A stretch of 64,000 bases of DNA from Flavobacterium ajazii. GTDB taxonomy: Bacteria > Bacteroidota > Bacteroidia > Flavobacteriales > Flavobacteriaceae. This document shows, piece after piece, positions 52,463 through 61,103 of the stretch. A model generated the notes under the pieces. The model worked only from the letters and a program-made list of their open reading frames with translations, searched no databases and had not been told where the DNA came from. The DNA lies in NCBI RefSeq assembly GCF_010614725.1, contig NZ_JAAEHL010000014.1, positions 1 through 64,000 of the forward strand. The letters run 5' to 3'. Position 1 is the stretch's first letter, and the number at the start of each line of letters is the position of its first letter. Both the position numbers and the translations under genes were made by a program.

Positions 52463-53093
52463 CTATTACAGATTTTTTTCCAATTGTTCTCGTAATAATA
52501 TCTTTTTCCAGACTCCAGCCACGTGCAGGCGAATATTCCCGACCGTACCAGATGATTTGTAAATGCAGGTCATTCCATAATGCTCTTGGAAACAATCTTT
52601 TCGCATCTTTCTCAGTCTGAGTTACATTTTTTCCATTCGAAAGGTTCCATCTGTACATCAGCCTGTGAATATGTGTATCGACAGGAAAAGCCGGAACTCC
52701 AAATGCCTGCGACATTACAACACTTGCTGTTTTATGACCAACGGCTGGCAAAGCTTCAAGCGCTTCAAAACTCTGCGGAACTTCTCCGTTATGTTTTTCA
52801 ATTAAAATTTCGGATAAGCCGTGAATTCCTTTAGATTTCATAGGAGATAAACCACAGGGACGAATAATTTCCTTGATTTCTTCAATCGACATTTTTACCA
52901 TATCATACGGATTATCAGCTTTTGCAAAAAGAAGTGGTGTAATCTGGTTTACTCGCACATCTGTACATTGAGCCGAAAGTAAAACGGCTATCAATAAAGT
53001 ATAAGGATCTTTGTGGTCAAGTGGGACAGGTATAGTAGGGTAGAGTTCTTTTAACGTATTTATAACAAATTGTACCCGGGCTTCTTTATTCAT
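52440..53093 (-). CDS. nth: Endonuclease III homologue lacking iron-sulfur cysteines
   Basis: A 217-residue HhH-GPD DNA glycosylase/lyase that would remove oxidised pyrimidines in base excision repair. Family features: LLIAVLLSAQCTDVRVNQIT, the hairpin LEALPAVGHKTASVVMSQAF with catalytic Lys, and FPVDTHIHRLMYRW with the catalytic Asp. The expected C-terminal CX6CX2CX5C cluster is absent: the corresponding region reads WYGREYSPARGWSLEKDI, with no Cys after the start of the glycosylase core motif. The ATG at 53093 (MNKEARVQF) is chosen; an upstream frame would add 23 unlikely residues. It ends inside a hairpin terminator. Fold and catalytic residues intact; cluster loss is visible in the bases. 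Confidence 0.9.
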   Translation of the reverse strand: MNKEARVQFVINTLKELYPTIPVPLDHKDPYTLLIAVLLSAQCTDVRVNQITPLLFAKADNPYDMVKMSIEEIKEIIRPCGLSPMKSKGIHGLSEILIEKHNGEVPQSFEALEALPAVGHKTASVVMSQAFGVPAFPVDTHIHRLMYRWNLSNGKNVTQTEKDAKRLFPRALWNDLHLQIIWYGREYSPARGWSLEKDIITRTIGKKSVIEEAAKKV

Positions 53094-53174
53094 TTCCGTA
53101 TTTTTAATGTCGTAAAAATAATATAATTTTGATGATGTGCCTAATCCGGCTTTACGTTTCAACTCCTCATTGTC

Positions 53175-53245
53175 AAAGTAACATTTTTAAGCATTAAAAA
53201 AGAGCTTCCGCTGCTCGCTTTCTTAATGCAAAAAATGTAAACTTT
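53175..53245. repeat. Long imperfect palindrome between nth and bcp
   Basis: Arms at 53175-53197 and 53223-53245 are complementary over most of 23 bases (a few mismatches), with an inner GAGC...GCTC stem at 53202-53216. Nearby are a second palindrome TGTTCATCGAACA (53278-53290) and two TCCGGGG strings (53252-53258, 53329-53334 region). No gene lies in 53094-53416; the region holds the promoters of the divergent nth and bcp genes. Confidence 0.55.
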
Positions 53246-53416
53246 CACAATTCCGGGGTTTTCACTTCAAACATTTATGTTCATCGAACACTAATTAAAT
53301 ATATGTTGAGTGAGATAATCCGGGGCATTTTTCAATTATGAATTATTTTATATTTATAACTCGAAATACAATCTCAAATTCTAAGTGATCCAATAATCTA
53401 ATAATCTAAAAAAAAA

Positions 53417-53869
53417 ATGACAACATTACAAAAAGGAGATAAAGCCCCAAATTTTTCAGGAACAGACCAGGACGGAAAAACACATACACTGGCAGATTAT
53501 GCCGGAAAAAAATTAGTGGTTTTCTTTTATCCAAAAGCGAGCACACCAGGCTGTACAGCAGAAGCTTGTGATTTAAGAGATAATTTTGAACGTTTTAAAG
53601 CTAATAATTATGAACTTTTGGGAGTAAGCGCCGATAGTCAGAAAGCACAATTAAAATTCAAAGACAAATACGAATTTCCTTTTCCACTTTTGGCTGATGA
53701 GGATAAGTCAGTTATTAATGCCTTCGGAGTTTGGGGACCTAAGAAATTCATGGGAAAAGAATATGACGGAATTCACAGAACGACTTTTGTAATTGATGAA
53801 AACGGAATTATCGATGAGGTTATTTCTCAGGTTAAAACAAAAGAACACGCTGCTCAAATTTTAAAATAA
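53417..53869 (+). CDS. bcp: Thioredoxin-dependent thiol peroxidase Bcp (peroxiredoxin)
   Basis: A 150-residue peroxiredoxin of the BCP/PrxQ group, reducing hydrogen peroxide and organic peroxides with thioredoxin. The active-site stretch FYPKASTPGCTAEACDLRDN carries the peroxidatic Cys and, five residues later, the resolving Cys typical of the alpha-type BCP. GVSADSQKAQLKFKDKYEFP and the family end are normal. Single gene, terminated by a hairpin at 53887-53916. Confidence 0.95.
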   Translation: MTTLQKGDKAPNFSGTDQDGKTHTLADYAGKKLVVFFYPKASTPGCTAEACDLRDNFERFKANNYELLGVSADSQKAQLKFKDKYEFPFPLLADEDKSVINAFGVWGPKKFMGKEYDGIHRTTFVIDENGIIDEVISQVKTKEHAAQILK

Positions 53870-53886
53870 TAAAAGTAAAGTTCAAT

Positions 53887-53916
53887 AAAAATGCCCTTTT
53901 CAAAAAGGGCATTTTT
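53887..53916. terminator. Bidirectional terminator between bcp and parC
   Basis: AAAAATGCCCTTTT (53887-53900) pairs with AAAAGGGCATTTTT (53903-53916) between convergent genes. Confidence 0.85.
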
Positions 53917-53926
53917 GTAAAAAATA

Positions 53927-56644
53927 TTATTCTAGAACCAAACCAATCTGGCCATCGTCATCCAATTCAGTTTCTACCGGTTCATCTTCAGATATTTCTG
54001 GTTTTTCAGGAACTTCTTCGACAGGTTCTTCATAAGGAAGCGGATCTAGCAAATTGACTTGTCTTAACTTTTCTGTAGTTAATTGGTTTCCTAATGCTTT
54101 AATACCTTTTACGGCTATAAAGTCCTCTACATCAACATGTAGGTCATCTTTTTGAACTCCTTTTACCTTTGCATAAACCAATTGTGCCACCGGTCGATAA
54201 TCAGTAGAGACAATTTCTAACTGAGAGTTTGGATGATCTGTAATAAAACTTTCTTCTTTGGCTTCATTTTCTACAAGGAAACGCTTAAGGAAATAACGCT
54301 CTTTTTCACCATCGTAATAAATGGCAGAAATTGGTTTTTTAGGGTTCCATTTTTCCAGAACAATCATATCTTCTTCAAAATGAGTTGATAATTCCGGAAT
54401 TATGACTTTTAATTTACCTGCCTGGCTGATGACCAATATTTTATCGCTTGGCTTAAATTCACCAAGCAGTTCTCCTCTCGCATCAACATTCAGACGTTTT
54501 ACAGTATCATCAAACCAAACTTTCCTTGGGAGCAGAGTAGAAATACCTTTTTCCTTTAGTTCAATTTTCTTGATAGGATATTTAGTTACCAAATTTCCTT
54601 TTGATGCTCGTCCTTTTATAGCTAAAGCAGCAAAATCAATATCGAATTTCAGTTTCTTGATTGTTCCAATTTGGCGTAATAAAATCGTTACGACCTCAGC
54701 TTCTCCATTTGGATTATGAGAAAAATAAACAACTTGCGAGCCTTTAGTCCCATTTGTTAAGTCATACGCTTTATCTCTGGTAACTCCGGTAACATTGAAA
54801 CGTTTTATGTAAGATGGACCAGATTTTCCATCACGATAAATCATATTGTAAATCGTACGTTTATCATTCTTATCAAATACAGCCACATGAATAATATCTT
54901 TACCTACAAAAGTTTTGGCATCTACTTTTGTAATCATCATGGTACCATCTCGTAAAAATACGATAACATCATCAATATCAGAACAATCTCCTACATATTC
55001 GTCTTTCTTTAAACTCGTTCCAACGAAACCTTCGTCACGGTTTACATATAATTTTGTATTTCTTAAAACTACTTTTGTAGCTTCAACGTTATCAAAAACA
55101 CGAAGTTCGGTCTGACGCTGACGTCCTTTTCCGTATTTCTCTTTTAATTTTGTAAAATAGGCAATTGCAAAATCTGTCAAATGTTCCAGATTATGCTCTA
55201 CTTCTTTCATTTCGTCTTCTAACTTCGCGATTAAGTCATCAGCTTTATCTGAGTCGAAACGCGTAATACGAATCATCGGAATTTGAGTTAAACGCTGTAA
55301 ATCATCGTCATTGATTTCTCTAACAAATGATTTTTTGAAAGGCTCAAATCGATCATATAAATATTTATAAAGTGATTCTCTGTCACCATACAATTTGAAG
55401 TCAATATACATTTCTTCACGAATGAAGATTTTTTCCAAAGTAGAAAAATGCCATTTATTTTTTAATTCTTCTAATTGTATTTCTAATTCCTGACGAAGTA
55501 AATCAACGGTTCTTTCTGTTGAAATTTTCAACATTTGGGAAACACCAATAAATAATGGTTTATTGTCTTCGATCACACATCCCAAAGGAGCAACAGATGT
55601 TTCGCAGGCTGTAAACGCAAACAAAGCATCGATTGTTTTGTCTGGTGAAACTCCCGGGAAAAGGTGAATTAAAATCTCAACATCGGCAGCCGTATTGTCT
55701 TCAATTTTCTTGATTTTGATTTTACCTTTTTCATTGGCTTTCAAAATACTGTCAATCAAACTTGATGTATTGGTCGAAAACGGAATCTGCGTAATTACCA
55801 ATGTATTTTTGTCTAATTGGGAAATCTTAGCACGCACACGCACACGTCCGCCACGCATTCCGTCATTATAATTTGAAACGTCTGCAATACCCTGTGTCAT
55901 AAAATCAGGATAAAGAGTAAATGGCTTTCCTTTTAAGATTTTAATCGAAGCATCAATTAATTCATTGAAGTTATGAGGAAGAACTTTTGTAGAAAGTCCA
56001 ACCGCAATACCTTCCGCTCCTTGTGCTAAAAGCAACGGGAATTTTACAGGAAGATTAATTGGTTCTGCTTTTCTACCATCATATGATAATCCCCATTCGG
56101 TAATTTTTGGAGAATATAAAACCTCTAAAGCAAATTTTGACAAACGTGCCTCGATATAACGGGGTGCTGCAGCACCGTCACCTGTTAAAATATTTCCCCA
56201 GTTTCCCTGGCAGTCAATCAATAAATCTTTTTGACCAATTTGTACCATGGCATCTCCGATACTCGCATCTCCGTGTGGGTGATACTGCATCGTGTGACCA
56301 ACAACATTGGCAACTTTGTTGTAACGACCGTCATCCAGCTCTTTAAGTGAGTGCATAATACGACGCTGAACAGGTTTAAAACCGTCCTCGATAGCAGGAA
56401 CTGCACGTTCCAGAATTACATATGAAGCATAATCCAGGAACCAGTCTTTGTACATTCCGGTTACTTTCGTAATAACGTCTTCTCCCTCTTCTTCCTGATT
56501 TTCGTAAAAATGTGCTCCTTCAAAATGTTTAGCATCTACGTCGATAACCTCATCGTCATCTCCATTTTGATTATCATCAAGTTGGTTTTCGTTCTGATTC
56601 TCGTCGTCGTTTGGAATTATGTTATCGTCTTCTTCGTCTTTCAT
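53927..56644 (-). CDS. parC: DNA topoisomerase IV subunit A
   Basis: A 905-residue type IIA topoisomerase subunit that cuts and rejoins DNA. An acidic 60-residue N-terminal extension (DDDEVIDV, NENQLDDNQ) precedes the core: YASYVILERAVPAIEDGFKP, HPHGDASIGDAMV, and AAAPRYIEARLSKFA with the active-site Tyr. The C-terminal part contains repeated beta-blades of a GyrA/ParC-like propeller and another acidic tail (EISEDEPVETELDDDGQ). It lies 18 bases after a small membrane protein and in one operon with parE upstream. Adjacent parE rather than gyrB supports topoisomerase IV. Confidence 0.92.
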   Translation of the reverse strand: MKDEEDDNIIPNDDENQNENQLDDNQNGDDDEVIDVDAKHFEGAHFYENQEEEGEDVITKVTGMYKDWFLDYASYVILERAVPAIEDGFKPVQRRIMHSLKELDDGRYNKVANVVGHTMQYHPHGDASIGDAMVQIGQKDLLIDCQGNWGNILTGDGAAAPRYIEARLSKFALEVLYSPKITEWGLSYDGRKAEPINLPVKFPLLLAQGAEGIAVGLSTKVLPHNFNELIDASIKILKGKPFTLYPDFMTQGIADVSNYNDGMRGGRVRVRAKISQLDKNTLVITQIPFSTNTSSLIDSILKANEKGKIKIKKIEDNTAADVEILIHLFPGVSPDKTIDALFAFTACETSVAPLGCVIEDNKPLFIGVSQMLKISTERTVDLLRQELEIQLEELKNKWHFSTLEKIFIREEMYIDFKLYGDRESLYKYLYDRFEPFKKSFVREINDDDLQRLTQIPMIRITRFDSDKADDLIAKLEDEMKEVEHNLEHLTDFAIAYFTKLKEKYGKGRQRQTELRVFDNVEATKVVLRNTKLYVNRDEGFVGTSLKKDEYVGDCSDIDDVIVFLRDGTMMITKVDAKTFVGKDIIHVAVFDKNDKRTIYNMIYRDGKSGPSYIKRFNVTGVTRDKAYDLTNGTKGSQVVYFSHNPNGEAEVVTILLRQIGTIKKLKFDIDFAALAIKGRASKGNLVTKYPIKKIELKEKGISTLLPRKVWFDDTVKRLNVDARGELLGEFKPSDKILVISQAGKLKVIIPELSTHFEEDMIVLEKWNPKKPISAIYYDGEKERYFLKRFLVENEAKEESFITDHPNSQLEIVSTDYRPVAQLVYAKVKGVQKDDLHVDVEDFIAVKGIKALGNQLTTEKLRQVNLLDPLPYEEPVEEVPEKPEISEDEPVETELDDDGQIGLVLE

Positions 56645-56662
56645 TTATTGATTCCGATGTTA

Positions 56663-56785
56663 TTATTTAACCTTAATATTTTCAATAGTATCCTGACTCT
56701 TTTTATAATTTTTAATTAAAACATAAGTGATTGCAAAACTTACAATAAAAACTAGTGCAGCGTAAATTAATTTTTTCTTTTCCAT
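56663..56785 (-). CDS. Small single-span membrane protein in the parE-parC operon
   Basis: ATG 56785 to a TAA ending at 56663 encodes 40 residues: MEKKKLIYAALVFIVSFAIT, then YVLIKNYKKSQDTIENIKVK. A basic start, one 20-residue hydrophobic helix and a short charged end make a single-span protein. It starts 3 bases after the parE stop and stops 18 bases before the parC start, so it is translated from the same mRNA and probably coupled. I do not recognise the family. Real coding is supported by tight spacing and a clean membrane pattern; function unknown. Confidence 0.6.
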   Translation of the reverse strand: MEKKKLIYAALVFIVSFAITYVLIKNYKKSQDTIENIKVK

Positions 56786-56788
56786 TTT

Positions 56789-58657
56789 TTATATTTCTTC
56801 AACAGCGTCCAATTCAACTTTTAGGTTCTTAATGATGAAATCTTGTCTGTCTGGGGTATTTTTTCCCATATAGAAAGATAACAGCTGCTCGATTGAAGTA
56901 TGTTTATCCATCATAACCGGATCAAGACGAATAGTATCTCCAATAAAGTTCTTAAACTCATCGGGTGAAATCTCTCCCAAACCTTTGAATCGGGTGATTT
57001 CTGGTTTTGGCTTTAATTTCTCAATCGCGTCTTTTCTTTCTTCTTCTGAATAACAATAAATTGTTTCTTTTTTGTTTCGAACCCTGAAAAGCGGCGTTTG
57101 CAAAATATACAAATGTCCTTCTTTGATTAATTCAGGGAAAAACTGTAAAAAGAAAGTAATTAAAAGCAAACGAATATGCATTCCGTCGACATCGGCATCG
57201 GTTGCAATTACGATGTTGTTGTAGCGTAATTTTTCTAGCCCGTCTTCGATATCCAATGCTGCCTGCAATAAGTTGAATTCTTCGTTTTCATACACGATCT
57301 TTTTAGACATTCCGTATGAATTCAAAGGCTTACCACGTAAACTGAAAACCGCTTGTGTATTCACATCACGCGATTTGGTAATCGATCCGGAAGCCGAATC
57401 TCCCTCTGTAATGAAAAGCGTACTTTCTAAGTTTCTTGGGTTTTTAGTATCTGGAAGATGTGCTCTACAATCTCTTAATTTTTTATTGTGAAGATTGGCT
57501 TTTTTAGCACGGTCTGTCGCCAGTTTTCTAATTCCTGATAATTCTTTTCTTTCGCGTTCAGCCTGAAGAATTTTACGTAATAAAGCTTCGGCTGTCGGCG
57601 GATTTTTATGCAGGTAATTGTCCAGTTTCGTTTTAATAAAATCATTAACGAAAGTACGAACAGAAACTGCAGGTGTTCCATCATCAGACCCCATATCTGT
57701 AGAACCTAATTTAGTTTTGGTCTGAGACTCAAAAACAGGTTCTATCACTTTAATACTAATCGCACTTACGATCGATTTACGAACGTCTGATGCTTCGAAA
57801 TTCTTATTGTAAAATTCACGAATCGTTTTTACAACAGCCTCACGATACGCTGCTAAGTGCGTTCCTCCCTGTGTTGTATTCTGACCATTTACGAAAGAGT
57901 GATATTCTTCACTGTATTGCGTTTTACTGTGTGTTAACGCAACCTCAATATCGTGATCTTTTAGATGAATTATTGGATATTCTAAATCTTCTTCGTTGAT
58001 TGTTTCTTCTAATAAATCACGAAGTCCATTTTCTGAATAATATTTTTCTCCGTTGAAAATAATTGTCAAACCATTGTTTAAGTAACAATAGTTTTTAACC
58101 ATTTTAATTACATATTCTAAACGGAATTTATAGTTTTTGAAAATCGTTTCGTCTGGCGTAAAAACTACTTTTGTTCCTTTACGTTTGGTCGTATCAATTA
58201 CATCTTCTTCCAGAACTAAATTTCCTGCCGAAAACTCCGCTCCTTTTTGTTTGTCATCACGAACCGATTCTACACGGAAAAATGTAGAAAGTGCGTTTAC
58301 TGCTTTTGTTCCGACACCGTTCAGTCCCACTGATTTCTGGAAAGCTTTAGAATCGTATTTTCCTCCCGTATTCATTTTCGAAACTACGTCAACTACTTTT
58401 CCTAACGGGATTCCACGTCCGTAGTCACGAACCGAAACGGTTTTATCTTTTATAGAAACTTCGATAGTTTTACCTGCACCCATAACGAACTCATCGATAC
58501 AGTTGTCTAAAACCTCTTTTAAAAGAATGTAAATACCATCATCCGGTGATGATCCGTCCCCTAATTTCCCGATGTACATACCCGGACGCATACGAATATG
58601 TTCCTTCCAATCGAGTGAACGAATATTATCTTCGTTATATTGATTTTGCTCTAGCAT
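56789..58657 (-). CDS. parE: DNA topoisomerase IV subunit B
   Basis: A 622-residue ATPase subunit of type IIA topoisomerase. The GHKL ATP-binding domain has VLDNCIDEFVMGAGKT, VRDYGRGIPLGK and VGLNGVGTKAVNAL. The transducer domain follows, then the TOPRIM domain with FITEGDSASGSITKSRD and DADVDGMHIRLLL (DxD metal site). It has no long insert, and the end is normal. Order parE, small membrane protein, parC on one strand. Confidence 0.95.
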   Translation of the reverse strand: MLEQNQYNEDNIRSLDWKEHIRMRPGMYIGKLGDGSSPDDGIYILLKEVLDNCIDEFVMGAGKTIEVSIKDKTVSVRDYGRGIPLGKVVDVVSKMNTGGKYDSKAFQKSVGLNGVGTKAVNALSTFFRVESVRDDKQKGAEFSAGNLVLEEDVIDTTKRKGTKVVFTPDETIFKNYKFRLEYVIKMVKNYCYLNNGLTIIFNGEKYYSENGLRDLLEETINEEDLEYPIIHLKDHDIEVALTHSKTQYSEEYHSFVNGQNTTQGGTHLAAYREAVVKTIREFYNKNFEASDVRKSIVSAISIKVIEPVFESQTKTKLGSTDMGSDDGTPAVSVRTFVNDFIKTKLDNYLHKNPPTAEALLRKILQAERERKELSGIRKLATDRAKKANLHNKKLRDCRAHLPDTKNPRNLESTLFITEGDSASGSITKSRDVNTQAVFSLRGKPLNSYGMSKKIVYENEEFNLLQAALDIEDGLEKLRYNNIVIATDADVDGMHIRLLLITFFLQFFPELIKEGHLYILQTPLFRVRNKKETIYCYSEEERKDAIEKLKPKPEITRFKGLGEISPDEFKNFIGDTIRLDPVMMDKHTSIEQLLSFYMGKNTPDRQDFIIKNLKVELDAVEEI

Positions 58658-58821
58658 AAATGAATTTAGGATTTTTGGCTAATGTACCATTTATCGGTAA
58701 AAAATGAAAGCGTATCATTTTAAAGTTATCAATAAAAATAGCTTTAAATTTCTATTTAAATTGATGAGAAAATAATACAAAGACTAAAAATATAAAAAAT
58801 CAGCATTCAAACAAAGAAATA

Positions 58822-59997
58822 CTATTTGATTCCGAGTACTTCTTTTGCTAAAGCAATCATTTCGGGAGTTCCCGTGTTTTTGTTTTTTTCGTCTGAAAGT
58901 TTTACAACGCCCTGCCAGTGTGTATTATCGGGTTTTGTGTCGGTCAGTTTAATAACCATATTCATAGCAGAAAGGCCTACATCATTTGTGAAGTTTGTTC
59001 CGATTCCGAACGACATTTTTATTTTGTCCTGGCAGAAATCTGTAATTGTTTTTACCTTATTGTAATTGAGAGAATCCGAAAAGACAATTGCTTTTGATTT
59101 TGGATCGATTCCCATTTTGATATAATGAGTAATTACTTTTTGTGCAAATTCAACCGGGTCACCACTATCATGACGAACCCCATCAAAAAGTTTGGAATAC
59201 TTTTTATCAAATTGATTAAAAAAGATATCTGTCGTGTAAGTGTCTGTTAAAGCAATTCCGAGATCTCCGCTGTAAACTTGTGTCCAATGTTCGAGGCTTA
59301 TGGAATTGGCCATTTTAAAACCATATTGTGCTGCATGAAACATAAACCATTCGTGCGCATGCGTACCCAGAGGTCTTCTGTTATTAACCATTGCAAAATG
59401 TACATTACTTGTTCCTATGAAACTTTGCCCGCCATACGTTCTAAGTGTTTCATTTACCAAATCATGTACTTCATAAGAATGCCGGCGTCTTGTGCCGAAT
59501 TCTAAAATTGAAACGCCTAATTGATTATAACTGTCTATTTTCTCTTTGGTAAGGTTTTTTATAGCTTCGTTATTTAAACGGATTAAGTGGTTTGATTTAT
59601 AAAATAGCTCAGAAATCAGAGCCATCAAAGGGACTTCCCATAAAATAGTTCTGTACCAAAAACCTTCAACTGTAACTTTTATTTCTGAACCTTCCTGAAT
59701 GATATGTACTTCAGACGGATCAAAACTATAGCCCTGCAGAAAGTCCAGATAAGTTGGATCAAGATAATGACAATAATGCGCCAGATAACTTTTTTCTTCT
59801 TTTGTTAAACGAAGATTTGCCATGCCGTCTACTGCATGGCGGAGCAAATCTCCAAATCCTGCCGGAAAAATATGTTTCCCACGATTGATAAATCCATAAC
59901 GGACTTTTGCTTTTGGAAAAAGCTTTATTACAGCATGCTGCATCGTAAATTTATAAAAGTCGTTATCTAAAATCGATTTTAGGAAAATTGTTTCCAT
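58822..59997 (-). CDS. pncB: Nicotinate phosphoribosyltransferase
   Basis: A 391-residue enzyme that makes nicotinate mononucleotide from nicotinate, PRPP and ATP, for NAD salvage. Family patterns include LDNDFYKFTMQHAVIKLFPK at the start, EFGTRRRHSYEVHDLV, GTSNVHFAMVNNRRPLGTHA with the phosphorylated His region, HEWFMFHAAQYG, and VRHDSGDPVEFAQKVI with IVFSDSLNYNK. Length and end (EVLGIK) are typical. Single gene, minus strand, followed by the transglutaminase pair upstream on the same strand. Confidence 0.97.
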   Translation of the reverse strand: METIFLKSILDNDFYKFTMQHAVIKLFPKAKVRYGFINRGKHIFPAGFGDLLRHAVDGMANLRLTKEEKSYLAHYCHYLDPTYLDFLQGYSFDPSEVHIIQEGSEIKVTVEGFWYRTILWEVPLMALISELFYKSNHLIRLNNEAIKNLTKEKIDSYNQLGVSILEFGTRRRHSYEVHDLVNETLRTYGGQSFIGTSNVHFAMVNNRRPLGTHAHEWFMFHAAQYGFKMANSISLEHWTQVYSGDLGIALTDTYTTDIFFNQFDKKYSKLFDGVRHDSGDPVEFAQKVITHYIKMGIDPKSKAIVFSDSLNYNKVKTITDFCQDKIKMSFGIGTNFTNDVGLSAMNMVIKLTDTKPDNTHWQGVVKLSDEKNKNTGTPEMIALAKEVLGIK

Positions 59998-60075
59998 GAG
60001 CTAAAAACTATTTTTTGTAGGTATTGCTAATATCGTCAATAAATACGAAACGATATTTTAATACTTCGTTAAAAT

Positions 60076-61065
60076 CTACTCTGACTTTGGAACAACTTTA
60101 AAAGCAGCAAAACCATGCTGAAAGAGACGAAAAGTAATAAACCTTCCCATTTTTCTATTATAAGTAATTTGAAATTCAAGAATTCCATTCTCTTCTTTTA
60201 CATTTTCAAGTTTCATTTTTTCTTCTTTTTTGTCTAAATAATAGAGATCGTCATGCTTTGAAATATTTTTAATCTTAAATGTAATTTTATCACCATCGTT
60301 TGCTTTAACTATTCCTGAATACGGCATCAAAATTTCAGCATTTTCTTCAATTAAAGAATCATAAATAAGTGGACCGTTTAAAAACTCTAATTTATTTCCT
60401 GTATTTCCCTTATACATTGAGGCTTCAGGATAATGTTTGGTATTAAAATATTTTGGAGCCATATCAAAATAAATAGGTGTAAACTTTTTTACAAATACTT
60501 TTCGATGATAATCATAACTCCCTGCGCCCCAGGTGGCATCAACTAATATCCATTGTCCGTCAATCTGTACAGTATTCCAGGCATGATTAGAAAGATTATT
60601 TCTTCTGCCAATATCCGGCAAATCAACTTTGGAATCTCCGGTTACTATTTGGCATCGTAAGCCGCTTAATGCTGCTAAATGTGTATACAAAAGAGAATAT
60701 CCTTGACAAACAGCTTTTTTGGATCTAAATGCTTTTTGCATTGTATCTTCGTCTAGTAATTGCTTTTTCTTATCTCTTTCAGCTGTAGTTTTAAAAGAAT
60801 AGTTTTTTGGTTTTGGAGGATCTAAAAATGTCTCCAAATCATAGTTTATATTCAAAGCAATCCAGCTGTAAATTGCTCTTGCTTTATCATGTTCTGAAGT
60901 GAAATCTTTTTGAATTCTTTCAGCTAGCTTTTCAGTACTTCCAAAATTGGGGTATTTTAAAACAATACTATCTATTGCGTTGTACTTTTGTGAATATGAT
61001 GAATTAAGGGAAAACAGAGTGAGAAATAGAAATAGAAATAGAAGAGGGAATTTTTTATGTGTCAT
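60076..61065 (-). CDS. Secreted transglutaminase-like protein (first of a pair)
   Basis: A 329-residue exported protein (signal peptide 1-25, ending NSSYSQK). The transglutaminase-like core (about 55-190) has the catalytic triad: Cys in RSKKAVCQGYSLLYTH, His in LSNHAWNTVQIDGQ and Asp in WILVDATWGAG. The C-terminal third is beta-rich and may bind a substrate. Family members act as peptide hydrolases or crosslinkers; here the reaction is unknown. Shares most motifs with the next gene (about half identical by eye), 38 bases upstream, so the two come from a tandem duplication. Confidence 0.87.
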   Translation of the reverse strand: MTHKKFPLLFLFLFLTLFSLNSSYSQKYNAIDSIVLKYPNFGSTEKLAERIQKDFTSEHDKARAIYSWIALNINYDLETFLDPPKPKNYSFKTTAERDKKKQLLDEDTMQKAFRSKKAVCQGYSLLYTHLAALSGLRCQIVTGDSKVDLPDIGRRNNLSNHAWNTVQIDGQWILVDATWGAGSYDYHRKVFVKKFTPIYFDMAPKYFNTKHYPEASMYKGNTGNKLEFLNGPLIYDSLIEENAEILMPYSGIVKANDGDKITFKIKNISKHDDLYYLDKKEEKMKLENVKEENGILEFQITYNRKMGRFITFRLFQHGFAAFKVVPKSE

Positions 61066-61103
61066 TAAAATTAAATTATATAAAAGTTGACTGATTTAAG
61101 TTT

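Noticed and set aside
53094..53162. 23 extra residues at the start of Nth
   Set aside because: They have no family match; the homologous start is MNKEARV at 53093.
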